Shown piece by piece: positions 34,498 through 43,500 of a stretch of DNA of 64,000 bases; within the stretch, counting starts at the first letter, position 1; each line of letters starts with the position of its first letter. Under the pieces are notes generated by a model, which saw nothing but the letters and a program-made list of their open reading frames with translations, was not told the origin of the DNA and did not search any database. The translations under genes were made by a program, and so were the position numbers. The stretch is from Foetidibacter luteolus (lineage in GTDB: Bacteria > Bacteroidota > Bacteroidia > Chitinophagales > Chitinophagaceae). The stretch is from positions 248,001 through 312,000 of the forward strand of contig NZ_VVIP01000043.1 of the NCBI RefSeq assembly GCF_009650435.1. The letters are read 5' to 3'.

Positions 34498-36897
34498 TTA
34501 CCTGAGCTTTAATGCTTTGGCGGCCAACTGGCTTAAGCCAAAGGTTACCAGTAAAATACTAAGGCTGCTGGCTGGCATAAGTATGGCCGCTATTACCGGC
34601 GAAAGGTTGCCCTGCACCGCATAACTTATACCAACAATGTTATACAGTATAGAAACAACAAAACTGGCCAGAACAATACGTTGGTTTATTTTACAAAGCG
34701 TAATGAATTTTTGCAGCAATGGCAGCTTACCCGCTTCCAGTATGGCATCGCTGGCAGGGGTAAAATTGTTGCTGTTATCGGTAATGGCAATACCGGCGTT
34801 GGCCTGCTGCAAAGCACCGGCATCGTTAAGGCCGTCACCCGCCATTAGCACTTTTTTGCCCTGTTCCTGCAATAGTTCTATGGCAAGCAGTTTATCTGCC
34901 GGTTGCTGGTTAAAACGCAATACCGCATCGCTGCCCAGCAACTGGCGCAGGTATTGTTTTTCGCCTTCGTTATCGCCACTTAATATGGTTACCGGGTATT
35001 TATTTTTTAACAACGATAACAATTGCGGCACCTGTTGCCTATACTGGTTGCGAAACCTGAACAACCCCACCTGCCGGCCCTCAACAGCCAGGTAAACGGT
35101 AGTGGCAGCATCTGGCTGGGCATCATTCAACACAAAAGATTTTGAGCCCAGCATAATAAGGTCGCCATCTACAAAGCCTTCAATGCCTTTGCCTGCGGTT
35201 TCTTTAAAAGCCTGCACATTTACTATACTGCTAACACGTAAAAATTTAGCTATCGCTTTACTGGCAGGGTGTACTGACTGGGAGGCAAGCGCCGCTACCT
35301 TGTTTTTTAAAGCAGCGGTAAGCGGCTGGCCTTCATATTCTATGCTTTCGCTGCTGCCGGTGGTAAGCGTACCTGTTTTATCGAACACGATATGGTTGAT
35401 GCCCGCGATAGATTCTATGGTTTGGGCATTGCGCAGGTAAAACCCGTTACGGCTTAGTATGCGCAATATGTTGCCATTGGTAAATGTGTTGCTCAGCAGC
35501 AGTGCGCAGGGGCAGGCAACAATCAGCACGGCGGTAACACTGCTCCATACTTTGTGTGTATCACCCTGTATAAACCAGTATAATGCGGCTACGGCCGCGA
35601 TGGATAAAACTATCCAGGTAAACCACCTGCTTAAAAAATGAACAAAAGAGTTGTTGGCATCCTGTTTATCTTTTTCGGCTGTATCGCGGTTCCACAGGCG
35701 GGTTAAATAACTCTGTGCCACTTCCTTTATGACCAGCATTTCAATATTGCCGCCGGTTTGCCTGCCACCGGCGTAAATTATTTCACCCATTTCTTTCAGC
35801 ACGGGGGTTGTTTCGCCGGTAACAAAACTGTAATCAATTAAAGCAGAGCCGCGGGTTAGAATGCCATCCGCAGGCACCAGTTCGCTGTTATGTATCAGCA
35901 GGGTATCATTAAGCTTTATCTCAGGCAGGCTAACCGGTTCTTCCTTACTATTGGCAAGGCGTGTAACCGCTACAGGAAAGTAAGCGGTATAATCCCTGTC
36001 AAAATTTAACTGCCCGTAAGTCTTGTCCTGCAATACGCGGCCTGCCAGCATAAAAAATACGATACCCGTCATACTGTCAAAGTAGCCGGCGCCGGCGCCA
36101 GTTACCACTTCGTACATGCTGCGTACAAACGTAACCAGTATGGCCAGCACAATAGGCGCATCTATGTTAAGAAAACGGTGCCGCAAGCTTTTATAAGCGC
36201 TTATGTAAAATTCTGAAGCGCTGTAAAAAACAACCGGCAGGCTAAGCAATACGTTCATTACACGAAAAAGCCCCGCCAGCGATGCTTCTTTGGCATCGAT
36301 ACCAAAGTATTCGGGAAAGCTAAGCAGCATAATATTGGCGAAGCAAAAACCGGCCACGCCCAGCTTGTATATTTTGGATTTATCAGCAACGGGTTTTTTA
36401 CCCTTCATATCACCCAGGCTTATGTAGGGTTCGTAACCTATGCCGGCCAGCAGTTCAGCCGTTTTGCGCAATGATACTTTTTGGTGGTTGAATATGATTT
36501 CCACCTCTTTCCTGGTAAAGTTTACCTTGCTGCCGAGTATATGTTCGTTTAGTTTGTGCAGGTTTTCCAGCAGCCACAGGCAACTGCTGCAATGTATTTG
36601 CGGCAGGTAAAAACATACATGGGTTTGCACCGCATCTTTATAGGTGATAAGCGGCGTGGCAATTTTTTCATCATCCAAAAAAGCGAATTTACCCTCCCTT
36701 ACCCGGTGTTTTTGCGAAGCGCCGGGATTAGCTGAAAGGTTGTAATACTCGCACAAATCATTTTCAGAAAGTATTTCGTACACCATTTTGCAGCCCTGGC
36801 AACAAAAGCTTTTATCATGGGCTTTTACGGGCTGCCTGCCGCAATCTTCACCGCAGTGAAAGCATTGTATGTTACTTGTTACTATTGCTGAAGCCAT
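34498..36897 (-). CDS. ccoI: Copper-transporting P1B-type ATPase CcoI
   Basis: 799 aa from ATG 36897; the frame stays open for 87 more residues but those lie in a family C repeat and are not credible. N-terminal Cys-rich segment QCFHCGEDCGR ... FCCQGCKMVYEIL, an HMA domain with HCSSC, eight membrane helices, the copper motif CPC in VACPCALLLS, the phosphorylated DKTGT (VFDKTGTLTTG) and MAGDGLNDAGAL. CcoI/FixI delivers copper to the cbb3 oxidase. It is 716 bp upstream of ccoS in the same direction. Confidence 0.94.
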   Translation of the reverse strand: MASAIVTSNIQCFHCGEDCGRQPVKAHDKSFCCQGCKMVYEILSENDLCEYYNLSANPGASQKHRVREGKFAFLDDEKIATPLITYKDAVQTHVCFYLPQIHCSSCLWLLENLHKLNEHILGSKVNFTRKEVEIIFNHQKVSLRKTAELLAGIGYEPYISLGDMKGKKPVADKSKIYKLGVAGFCFANIMLLSFPEYFGIDAKEASLAGLFRVMNVLLSLPVVFYSASEFYISAYKSLRHRFLNIDAPIVLAILVTFVRSMYEVVTGAGAGYFDSMTGIVFFMLAGRVLQDKTYGQLNFDRDYTAYFPVAVTRLANSKEEPVSLPEIKLNDTLLIHNSELVPADGILTRGSALIDYSFVTGETTPVLKEMGEIIYAGGRQTGGNIEMLVIKEVAQSYLTRLWNRDTAEKDKQDANNSFVHFLSRWFTWIVLSIAAVAALYWFIQGDTHKVWSSVTAVLIVACPCALLLSNTFTNGNILRILSRNGFYLRNAQTIESIAGINHIVFDKTGTLTTGSSESIEYEGQPLTAALKNKVAALASQSVHPASKAIAKFLRVSSIVNVQAFKETAGKGIEGFVDGDLIMLGSKSFVLNDAQPDAATTVYLAVEGRQVGLFRFRNQYRQQVPQLLSLLKNKYPVTILSGDNEGEKQYLRQLLGSDAVLRFNQQPADKLLAIELLQEQGKKVLMAGDGLNDAGALQQANAGIAITDNSNNFTPASDAILEAGKLPLLQKFITLCKINQRIVLASFVVSILYNIVGISYAVQGNLSPVIAAILMPASSLSILLVTFGLSQLAAKALKLR

Positions 36898-36997
36898 ACT
36901 TGTGGTGATTAAGGTTTTGCGACATGCCCCAAGGGCTGTTGTTTTTTCTTTTGCTGTGTACAAAGCTGCCCGCAAAAAGGCAGCGTGCTGCACTGTC

Positions 36998-37105
36998 GGG
37001 TGAGGGATTGAAGCGGTTACCCCGCTGAAGCCATCGCAGCTCTGCCTTGTGGCGGAGTAATAGCGGAAAGCCCGACCCCTTGCGCAGCTTGGGGGCACCC
37101 CCAAA
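36998..37105 (-). repeat. Dispersed repeat family C, copy 4
   Basis: Minus-strand copy with GGGTGAGGGATTGAAGCGG, TACCCCGCTGAAGCC, AGCGGAAAGCCCGACCCC and GCTTGGGGGCACCCCCA. The central block with the small hairpin is absent. It lies between ccoI and hemN. Confidence 0.8.
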
Positions 37106-37206
37106 CTCTTTCCAGACAGGGCAAAGCCCTGCTGAAAAAATGTATCAAACAAAAGCAAAACTATACCGCACCATAAACCATAACATGATAAATAACAATC
37201 CGGTAT

Positions 37207-37220
37207 ATGATTATCGTCAG
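37207..37220. promoter_or_regulatory. Weak FNR-like site before hemN
   Basis: ATGATTATCGTCAG shares 11 of 14 bases with the palindrome before the cco operon and keeps TGA-N6-TCA. It lies 35 bp before the hemN start codon. Control of hemN by FNR-type proteins is known in other bacteria; this site is only a suggestion. Confidence 0.25.
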
Positions 37221-37254
37221 CATTTTGACTGTGATGCGAGGTTATTTTCGGAAG

Positions 37255-38628
37255 ATGAACAATAGCCTTTTGCCCGACATGCGGCTGGTAAAAAAATACA
37301 ACACCCCGGTACCCAGGTACACCAGCTACCCCACTGTACCATATTGGAACGGGCAGGTTGATATTACTGCATGGCAGCAGCGGCTTACAAAGTCATTTTC
37401 CGCTTCTAACACGGTTAACGGCATTAGCCTGTATATACACCTGCCTTTTTGCGAGTCTCTCTGCACTTACTGTGGCTGCAATAAAAAAATAACCGCCAAC
37501 CACCAGGTTGAAAGTGCTTACCTGCATGCTTTGGAAAAAGAGTGGAGCCTTTACCTGCGGTTATTGGGCAGTACGCCGGTGATACGGGAGCTGCACCTGG
37601 GCGGGGGCACCCCCACTTTTTTTAGCCCGGAAAACCTGGGCAGGTTAATGGAAATGCTGCTGGAAAAAAGCGCCATTCACCCTATGCATGAGTTTAGTGT
37701 GGAAGGGCACCCCAATAACACTACGTTAGCGCACCTGCAGGTATTGTACAAATATGGTTTTCGCCGCATAAGTTATGGCGTGCAGGACCTTGATGAAAAG
37801 GTGCAACAGGCTATTAACCGGGTACAGCCTTTCAGCAACGTGCAGCATGGGGTGCAAATTGCCAAAAAAGCTGGTTTTACTTCCGTAAACTTCGATTTGA
37901 TTTATGGCCTGCCGCTACAAACACAACAAAGCATTGAAAACACTATGCGGCAGGTATTGCAGCTTAAGCCGGAACGCATTGCCTTTTACAGCTACGCACA
38001 CATACCCTGGAAAAGCAGGGGCCAGCGACTTTTTGATGAAAGCCATTTGCCTGCCGCGGGGGAGAAATTGCAGTTATACTTAACCGGCAGGCAAATGTTG
38101 CTGGCCGGGGGTTACACCGATATTGGCATGGACCATTTTGCCCTTGCCGGCGATGCCTTGCATACCGCCTACCTTAACGGCCGTTTGCACCGCAATTTTA
38201 TGGGCTATACCACCAGCCATACAGAAATGCTTATCGGGCTGGGTGTATCCGCCATCAGCGATTGCGGCATTGGCTATGCCCAAAACGAAAAGCAATTGCA
38301 GGATTATTACAGGCAGGTAAACAGCGGGCAGCTTGCCATTAAAAAGGGATACCTGCTTAACAGGGAGGATATTGCTTTGCGGCAATACATACTGGATATC
38401 ATTTGCAAGGGGCGTACACAGTTTGCAGAAGATGATTTGCCTTTGCTTAATAAATACTGCTTTAACCACCTGGAAGCGCTTGCCGCGGATGGCCTTGTGC
38501 AGTATAACCAAACCGGGGCTGCTGTAACTGAGGCCGGGCATTATTTTCTCCGCAACATTTGCCGGGCTTTTGATGTAACGGCGGAACGGAACAGTTTGCA
38601 AAGCAATATTTTCAGCAAGGCCATATAG
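37255..38628 (+). CDS. hemN: Oxygen-independent coproporphyrinogen III oxidase
   Basis: 457 aa from ATG 37255 (MNNSLLPDMRLVKKYN). Radical SAM enzyme that makes protoporphyrinogen without oxygen for heme. The cluster motif is FCESLCTYCGC (CxxxCxxCxC, as in E. coli HemN), followed by LHLGGGTPTFFSPENL and GHPNNTT. HemN_C domain at the C-terminus. Next to the cbb3 genes, where it provides heme under low oxygen. Divergent from ccoI. Confidence 0.95.
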   Translation: MNNSLLPDMRLVKKYNTPVPRYTSYPTVPYWNGQVDITAWQQRLTKSFSASNTVNGISLYIHLPFCESLCTYCGCNKKITANHQVESAYLHALEKEWSLYLRLLGSTPVIRELHLGGGTPTFFSPENLGRLMEMLLEKSAIHPMHEFSVEGHPNNTTLAHLQVLYKYGFRRISYGVQDLDEKVQQAINRVQPFSNVQHGVQIAKKAGFTSVNFDLIYGLPLQTQQSIENTMRQVLQLKPERIAFYSYAHIPWKSRGQRLFDESHLPAAGEKLQLYLTGRQMLLAGGYTDIGMDHFALAGDALHTAYLNGRLHRNFMGYTTSHTEMLIGLGVSAISDCGIGYAQNEKQLQDYYRQVNSGQLAIKKGYLLNREDIALRQYILDIICKGRTQFAEDDLPLLNKYCFNHLEALAADGLVQYNQTGAAVTEAGHYFLRNICRAFDVTAERNSLQSNIFSKAI

Positions 38629-38748
38629 CCTGATGAAACTCATGCGGCATATTGACTGCCGTTGTGAGATGCGCATTAACCGCACACTACATTTGTTATG
38701 CTGCCGCTGTTTAGCGGATATAACAGGAACAACTTAAAGGAGTATGAG

Positions 38749-39120
38749 ATGAAATTACTTATCAACGATAACACAACCACAGAAAAAATACAGGAAGTAT
38801 TCGGCAGCCTGTACCCGTTTTTACGGATTATATTTTATGCCCAGGAAACAGCGCACCCGCAACGAAGGCTGGTAAACGGTAACGTAGCGCATTTGCTGGC
38901 ACATGCAGAGGAATATTGCTTTGTAGATATAAGTGGCCACCGCACAGTTTCAGAAGTGGAAGCTGATTTTTTATCGCTGGGTTTGCAGGCGCAGATATTG
39001 CGCAAAAGCGGCTCCGTATGGATTGAAACCCTGCTTACACGTAACTGGCCGCTGGAAAGGCAAAACCACGAAGGCGAATTGCTGAGCGCCGCCCTGGCGC
39101 CGGTTAGCAGCAGAAAGTAA
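38749..39120 (+). CDS. Bacteroidota protein of unknown function, paralog 1
   Basis: 123 aa from ATG 38749, with an AAAGGAG Shine-Dalgarno 6 bases before. No domain recognised. It is similar to the gene at 42762-43172: both have YPfLrI.F, DIS.HR.V..VE.D and a K.G..W block (FVDISGHRTVSEVEADF here; KIDISKHRQVNQVEEDM there). It follows hemN by 120 bp and both paralogs lie in the respiration region. Function unknown. Confidence 0.75.
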   Translation: MKLLINDNTTTEKIQEVFGSLYPFLRIIFYAQETAHPQRRLVNGNVAHLLAHAEEYCFVDISGHRTVSEVEADFLSLGLQAQILRKSGSVWIETLLTRNWPLERQNHEGELLSAALAPVSSRK

Positions 39121-39168
39121 TTTTTTACAAAACCTAATTATGTTTTTTTATAAGACTGTTTGAAGAAC

Positions 39169-39537
39169 TTATGAATCTTCAAAATCCTGCAACACGCCGT
39201 TGTACAAAGCCTCTTGTTCCCAGGTTATACCATAAGGGGCGCCACCACTGGTATATCCAGCGATAAAAGCAAAGTTTTCATCGCATTCAATCTCTGAATC
39301 CGCTGGTTCCACGATGCTTTTTGCTTGCGCTTTCTCCTGTTTCTGCCTACCTCTTGCTGCCAGGCTTTGCCTAACCGCAGTCTCGTATTGTTCGGTTATT
39401 TCAATGCCCAGCATACGCAACTCCTTTATGGCACAAATAAGGTCAACACCAAATTTTTTGCTGTAGCCTTTTACAATATTTTTTCCGCTATATGTTGGCA
39501 TCCATTTCATTGCCAGGTTCAATCTTTCTTTCCGCAT
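39169..39537 (-). CDS. Conserved protein of unknown function
   Basis: 122 aa. Two parts: a helical N-terminal half (GYSKKFGVDLICAIKELRML, then EITEQYETAVRQSL) and a Lys/Gln-rich linker, and a C-terminal FAFIAGYTSGGAPYGITWEE motif. I recall short proteins in Bacteroidota with this pattern but no function. It points to the opposite strand from its neighbour hypothetical gene and is 69 bp after the regulator gene. Confidence 0.7.
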   Translation of the reverse strand: MRKERLNLAMKWMPTYSGKNIVKGYSKKFGVDLICAIKELRMLGIEITEQYETAVRQSLAARGRQKQEKAQAKSIVEPADSEIECDENFAFIAGYTSGGAPYGITWEQEALYNGVLQDFEDS

Positions 39538-39606
39538 ACGTAATTTTCATTTTACCAGGCCGATCTGTGAAAAGGGCATACTTTATACTTCACAATCAAT
39601 CACCCT

Positions 39607-40662
39607 TTAATACAACAGGTTACGCAGTTTGTTTTCATTAATCAACGTAATGGAGTGGCCATCTATGGCTATCAACTGCTCTGTTTTAAAGTCTGCCAAG
39701 GTGCGTATTAAAGATTCAGTTGCTATGCCAATGCTGTTGGCCAGGTTTTCCCTTGATAAGGTGAAGGAAGTTTTTTCCGCCCCGCCCTTCCTGAATTTTT
39801 CAGCCGCCTTTACCAGGCCATACGCCACTTTTTTTCTAAGGGAGTTGTAAGCGATATTTAAAAGCATTTCTTCTTTCTCCGCAATATTACGGCTAACCAG
39901 CTTAATAAACTGCCTGGCCACCTGGGTGTTGGCCGTAACCAGGTGTAAAAATTCTTCCCTTGGTATCAGCATCAGCCTTGCATCTTCCAGCACCTGGGCA
40001 TTATCTGTGTAATTGGTTTCTTCCAGTATGGGCAGGTACCCCAAAAAATCGCCCGGGGCGTATATCTGCGTTATCAGCTCTTTGCCATCGGCATGGGTAC
40101 GGTATCCTTTAATGCGGCCGCTCACTACATAATACACGGCCTTGGGCTTTTGGCCCTCACAGTACAATACTGTCTTTTTTGTATAATCGTACATCTCCCG
40201 CTCGTCAGACAGCAAGGGGTTTTTATTGGAAGATGCTTCAGACCTTATGCTTTTTAACTCATCCCCCGCAGAGTGAAAGCTTTGTTTCAATGCTTCTGTT
40301 TTCTTAAGCCTTATTTCAACGGCGTTCAGCAGCTCTATGCCATCAAAAGGTTTTGTTATATAGTCATCGGCGCCCATTTCCATACCCTTTCTAAAGTCTC
40401 CTTTTTCAGATTTTGCGGTTAGAAAAATAAACGGGATGGCATTTGTTTCAACCCGTTTGTTAAGCAGGTGTAATACGCCATAACCATCCAGTACAGGCAT
40501 CATGATATCACAAACCACCAGGTCAGGCAACTCACGCAACGCCGTTTCCACACCTTCCTTTCCATTAGGGGCGGTAAAAACTTTGTAATTGGATAGTTCC
40601 AGTATCTCGGCAATATTTTCCCGCACTTCATCATTGTCTTCTATTACCAGTATCTTTTTCAT
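39607..40662 (-). CDS. Response regulator fused to a CRP/FNR-type DNA-binding module
   Basis: 351 aa. REC domain (1-120) with the phosphorylated D52 (VVCDIMMP), TAKSEKGD and ITKPF. A cyclic-nucleotide-binding-like beta-roll (about 150-250: YYVVSGRIKGYRT, YAPGDFLGYLP) and a Crp-type winged helix (about 290-345: FTLSRENLANSIGIATESLI, RTLADFKTEQLI). The FNR-type cysteines are not seen, so oxygen sensing would come from the kinase. It overlaps the kinase gene by 4 bp. It could bind the FNR-like sites around the cco genes; inferred. Confidence 0.9.
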   Translation of the reverse strand: MKKILVIEDNDEVRENIAEILELSNYKVFTAPNGKEGVETALRELPDLVVCDIMMPVLDGYGVLHLLNKRVETNAIPFIFLTAKSEKGDFRKGMEMGADDYITKPFDGIELLNAVEIRLKKTEALKQSFHSAGDELKSIRSEASSNKNPLLSDEREMYDYTKKTVLYCEGQKPKAVYYVVSGRIKGYRTHADGKELITQIYAPGDFLGYLPILEETNYTDNAQVLEDARLMLIPREEFLHLVTANTQVARQFIKLVSRNIAEKEEMLLNIAYNSLRKKVAYGLVKAAEKFRKGGAEKTSFTLSRENLANSIGIATESLIRTLADFKTEQLIAIDGHSITLINENKLRNLLY

Positions 40663-41924
40663 GGTAAGGCGTTTATTTTTTGTGGTAGGTGTACGGTAAA
40701 AGAAGTTCCCTCATTCAGCTTACTTTCAACGGCTATGTTTCCATGCATCAATTCAAGATACTTGGTTATAATGTGCAGCCCAAGCCCGGTGCCCTGTATG
40801 TTAACGGCATTCTTTGCACGAAAGAAACGGCCGAACAAACGCTCCATATCATCTTCAGCAATACCAATGCCCTGGTCTTTTACAACAAGTGTAAAAAGCC
40901 TGGGTTGCAATATGGTTTTTACTTCAATCACGGCACCCTCGCCAGAAAACTTTATGGCGTTGGATAGCAGGTTGTTTAAAATATTTTTCAGCAGGTGCCT
41001 GTCAATTTCCACGCTGGCATGGCCCTCTTTTACAAATGTTACCTGCTGGTCTTTTTTAAGGCCCTGTTCCATTTCATGTATCGCATTCTGTATTTCTGCA
41101 AAAAGCTCTTCGGGCGTTAAAACCTGCATGGTGGCGGTAACCAATCCTTCTTCCAGCCTGCCCAGCGACAGAAAATCCTCCAGTATATTCTTCATATCGC
41201 TGACAGCCCCTTTTATGCGGCCGATATGCTTTTGCGTTTTGCCGCTTTCTTCACCTTGTGTATATTTTTCAAGCAGGTAGGTGGATGAAAGGATGGTGCT
41301 TAATGGCGTACGGAATTCATGGGAAGCCATGGTAACAAACCTTGATTTCAACTCTCCCAATTGCTTCTCTGTTTCCAGCGCTTCACTTAGCTCTTCCTTG
41401 GATTTTTCAAGGGCACTCATCGTTTCCCTGAGCATATTGGTACGGGCTTCTACCTTTTCTTCCAGCAAACTGTTAAGCTGCTTTATTTCCAGTGTAATTT
41501 TTTCCAGTTCGGCCTTCTGCTGCAGCACCAGTTGTTCCTGTTTTTTACGTATGGTAATATCTATGATAAAAGCTATAACAAACATTTGCCCCTGCAGCTC
41601 GTAATTGCTAAGGCTTATCTCCACCGGAAATTCAGTACCATCTTTACGTTGGGCAAACAGGTCACGCCCTTCACCCATTCTCCTGGGCGCAGGGTGTTGG
41701 TAATAAACATCCCGCTGCCTGTGGTGCCCGTGCTGAAAACGGTATGGCACCAGCATGTCAACCGTTTTGCCCTGTAGCTCCTGTACAGTGTAGCCAAATT
41801 GCTGCTCAGCATAGCTGTTGGCATTTACAATAATGCCATTGCGGTTGGTAACAATCATACCCAGCGTGGCATGATTGAACAACGCTTCAAACTGGTTGGC
41901 ATTATCTGTATGTTCATGTTGCAT
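40659..41924 (-). CDS. PAS-domain sensor histidine kinase
   Basis: 421 aa from ATG 41924 (MQHEHTDNANQFEALF). PAS domain (about 12-130: ALFNHATLGMIVTNRNGIIV, LVPYRFQHGHHRQRDVYY) of the FixL kind, a coiled linker, HisKA with MASHEFRTPLSTIL, an N box LLSNAIKF and a G1 box DQGIGIAEDDMERLFGRFFR. No membrane helix, so it is cytoplasmic. PAS and position next to the cbb3 cluster suggest a redox or oxygen signal. Coupled to the regulator downstream. Confidence 0.9.
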   Translation of the reverse strand: MQHEHTDNANQFEALFNHATLGMIVTNRNGIIVNANSYAEQQFGYTVQELQGKTVDMLVPYRFQHGHHRQRDVYYQHPAPRRMGEGRDLFAQRKDGTEFPVEISLSNYELQGQMFVIAFIIDITIRKKQEQLVLQQKAELEKITLEIKQLNSLLEEKVEARTNMLRETMSALEKSKEELSEALETEKQLGELKSRFVTMASHEFRTPLSTILSSTYLLEKYTQGEESGKTQKHIGRIKGAVSDMKNILEDFLSLGRLEEGLVTATMQVLTPEELFAEIQNAIHEMEQGLKKDQQVTFVKEGHASVEIDRHLLKNILNNLLSNAIKFSGEGAVIEVKTILQPRLFTLVVKDQGIGIAEDDMERLFGRFFRAKNAVNIQGTGLGLHIITKYLELMHGNIAVESKLNEGTSFTVHLPQKINALP

Positions 41925-42016
41925 GTTTATATGGAGGTTGAGCGTTAGCCGGAGGCGGCCATAAAAATACATTTGTATACCCAAAGGCTAAAGTATTTAA
42001 GGACGGTTTTTGCATA

Positions 42017-42030
42017 TTGATGAACATCAG
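42017..42030. promoter_or_regulatory. FNR-like site between the kinase and DoxX genes
   Basis: TTGATGAACATCAG matches the FNR consensus TTGATNNNNATCAA in nine of ten positions. It lies between the divergent kinase (start 41924) and DoxX-like (start 42175) genes. A TATTTTTA box (41969-41962, minus) toward the kinase gives about the same distance as in the cco promoter. Autoregulation of the kinase-regulator operon is possible. Confidence 0.45.
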
Positions 42031-42174
42031 TTTTGCAGATGATTGCAATCACTGTAAAAGTGTTATAGCTGCGGGGATAATTTTTGCATTGCTTTATGTT
42101 GCAAAGTACTTGTAATTAGCTACATTCATAATACAGAGAAAAAAACAGGCAAAGAACACCATAACCAAGGCATT

Positions 42175-42624
42175 ATGAAACCAGGAAAAAGCCCCTTTGG
42201 ACGTTACCGGAAAAGGCCCGTTTCATTGTACATCATGTCAGCATTGTACGTGCTGGCCGGCCTCAACCATTTTATTAATACAGATGCTTATCTTTCTATG
42301 ATGCCGCCTTATCTGCCCTGGCATAAAAGCCTTATTTACCTGAGCGGCACGCTGGAAATAAGCTTTGGGCTTTTACTGATACCTTACAGCACCCGCCGTT
42401 TTGCCGCGTTGGGTATTATATTTCTGCTAATTACGGTTTTTCCTGCCAACATACAGGTAATGCTGAACTATATGGACCACCACAGCCCTTACACATGGCT
42501 TACTGTTGTAAGATTATTCCTGCAATTGGGGCTTATATGGTGGGCCTACCAATACCACAAGCGCCCTTTAAAAACATACAAAGGCTTCGATATAACAAGG
42601 CAACGGCTGGAAATTAATCAATAA
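42175..42624 (+). CDS. DoxX-family membrane protein
   Basis: 149 aa with four membrane helices. SALYVLAGLNHFINTDAYLS, followed by PPYLPWHKSLIYLSGTLEIS and FPANIQVMLNYMDHHSPY, the pattern of DoxX-like proteins with a conserved His. The role is unclear; members are linked to thiosulfate or redox metabolism. Divergent from the kinase. Confidence 0.85.
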   Translation: MKPGKSPFGRYRKRPVSLYIMSALYVLAGLNHFINTDAYLSMMPPYLPWHKSLIYLSGTLEISFGLLLIPYSTRRFAALGIIFLLITVFPANIQVMLNYMDHHSPYTWLTVVRLFLQLGLIWWAYQYHKRPLKTYKGFDITRQRLEINQ

Positions 42625-42650
42625 GATTTTTGCAGAAAGAGAAGGATATT

Positions 42651-42775
42651 ATGGGCCCGGCAGCAGGAACGCCCCCGTCCCCTGAAGGGGTGTTTTATGA
42701 GCCCGGCAGCAAGAACTACTATGGGGCTTTACTTGCGTCGCACTCTTCAGGGCTTTGTTCTTTACCGGGCAGGCA
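42651..42775 (+). repeat. Family B repeat with a doubled head, copy 4
   Basis: The head GGGCCCGGCAGCAGGAAC occurs, then CCCCCGTCCCCTGAAGGGG (a small inverted repeat), then a second head GAGCCCGGCAGCAAGAACTA and the rest with TTGCGTCGCACTCTTCAGGG. It is longer than the other copies and overlaps the end of the next gene. Confidence 0.75.
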
Positions 42776-43172
42776 TAGCGTAACCGGCAACAGGCTTTTT
42801 GCGCAGTGCTTTACTCTTTATGCTTATGCAGGCTTCACAGCAAAGTTCACCCAAAGTATAATAAGCTTTGTTCTTAACAGCAACCCAGTTATCGCCCTGT
42901 TTGCAACACAACTGTGCATAAGGGCCTAACAGTGCCTGCATATCTTCTTCCACCTGGTTTACCTGCCTGTGTTTACTGATATCAATTTTCCAGTTACAGG
43001 TATAGCCGTCATAAAAGCGCAGAGATTGTACAGGCTTTAAAACAACATCTGCCGGTATAGGCTGCTTACGTTGCGGAAAGCGGAAGAACTGCACCTTAAG
43101 TAAAGGATAAGCCTGCTGCATCTGCTGCTGTATGCTGAATACTGGGTTCGCTTTTTGAATAATCAAAAACAT
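42762..43172 (-). CDS. Bacteroidota protein of unknown function, paralog 2
   Basis: 136 aa. Related to 38749-39120: AYPLLKVQFFRFPQ, KIDISKHRQVNQVEEDM and KQGDNWVAV align with the other protein. The C-terminal tail (CCEACISIKSKALRK onward) has no counterpart there, has two Cys, and its last codons run into the family B repeat at 42651-42775. The tail may be a recent addition. Function unknown. Confidence 0.7.
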   Translation of the reverse strand: MFLIIQKANPVFSIQQQMQQAYPLLKVQFFRFPQRKQPIPADVVLKPVQSLRFYDGYTCNWKIDISKHRQVNQVEEDMQALLGPYAQLCCKQGDNWVAVKNKAYYTLGELCCEACISIKSKALRKKPVAGYAMPAR

Positions 43173-43261
43173 AAGGATGCTTTAGAAATAACTATTTATT
43201 ACTTTATACCACTTTTACATTCAAGTTGTTTACGTAGTATAAGCCTGCCTGCACTATAGGT

Positions 43262-43497
43262 GCTACCGTATGTACACATTTTTTGAAGAAAAAAAAGGAA
43301 CACGGATGACACCGATAAAATGGATTTTCACTGTTTGTTTTCGCATTTGCGAAAACATCCATTAAAAAATCAAATCTACACACCAGGAAAAGCATGGATT
43401 TGCACGACTAATGCTGCATTGCAGCATTAAAAATCCTGCGTATCCGTTCCATCCGTGTCATCCGTGTTCCATTTAATATATGTGTACACACGGTAGC
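43262..43497. mobile_element. MITE-like element
   Basis: 236 bp. The ends are 18-bp inverted repeats with one mismatch (GCTACCGTATGTACACAT at 43262; its complement at 43480-43497). Inside are a second inverted repeat GGAACACGGATGACAC (43297-43312) with its complement (43455-43470), a perfect hairpin GTTTTCGCA/TGCGAAAAC (43337-43356) and another TAATGCTGCA/TGCAGCATTA (43409-43429). No ORF. It is immediately followed by a family C repeat. No clear target-site duplication. Confidence 0.75.
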
Positions 43498-43500
43498 TAT

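Noticed and set aside
34498..37158. N-terminal extension of ccoI
   Set aside because: The extra 87 residues are translated family C repeat; the conserved Cys-rich N-terminus begins right after the ATG at 36897.
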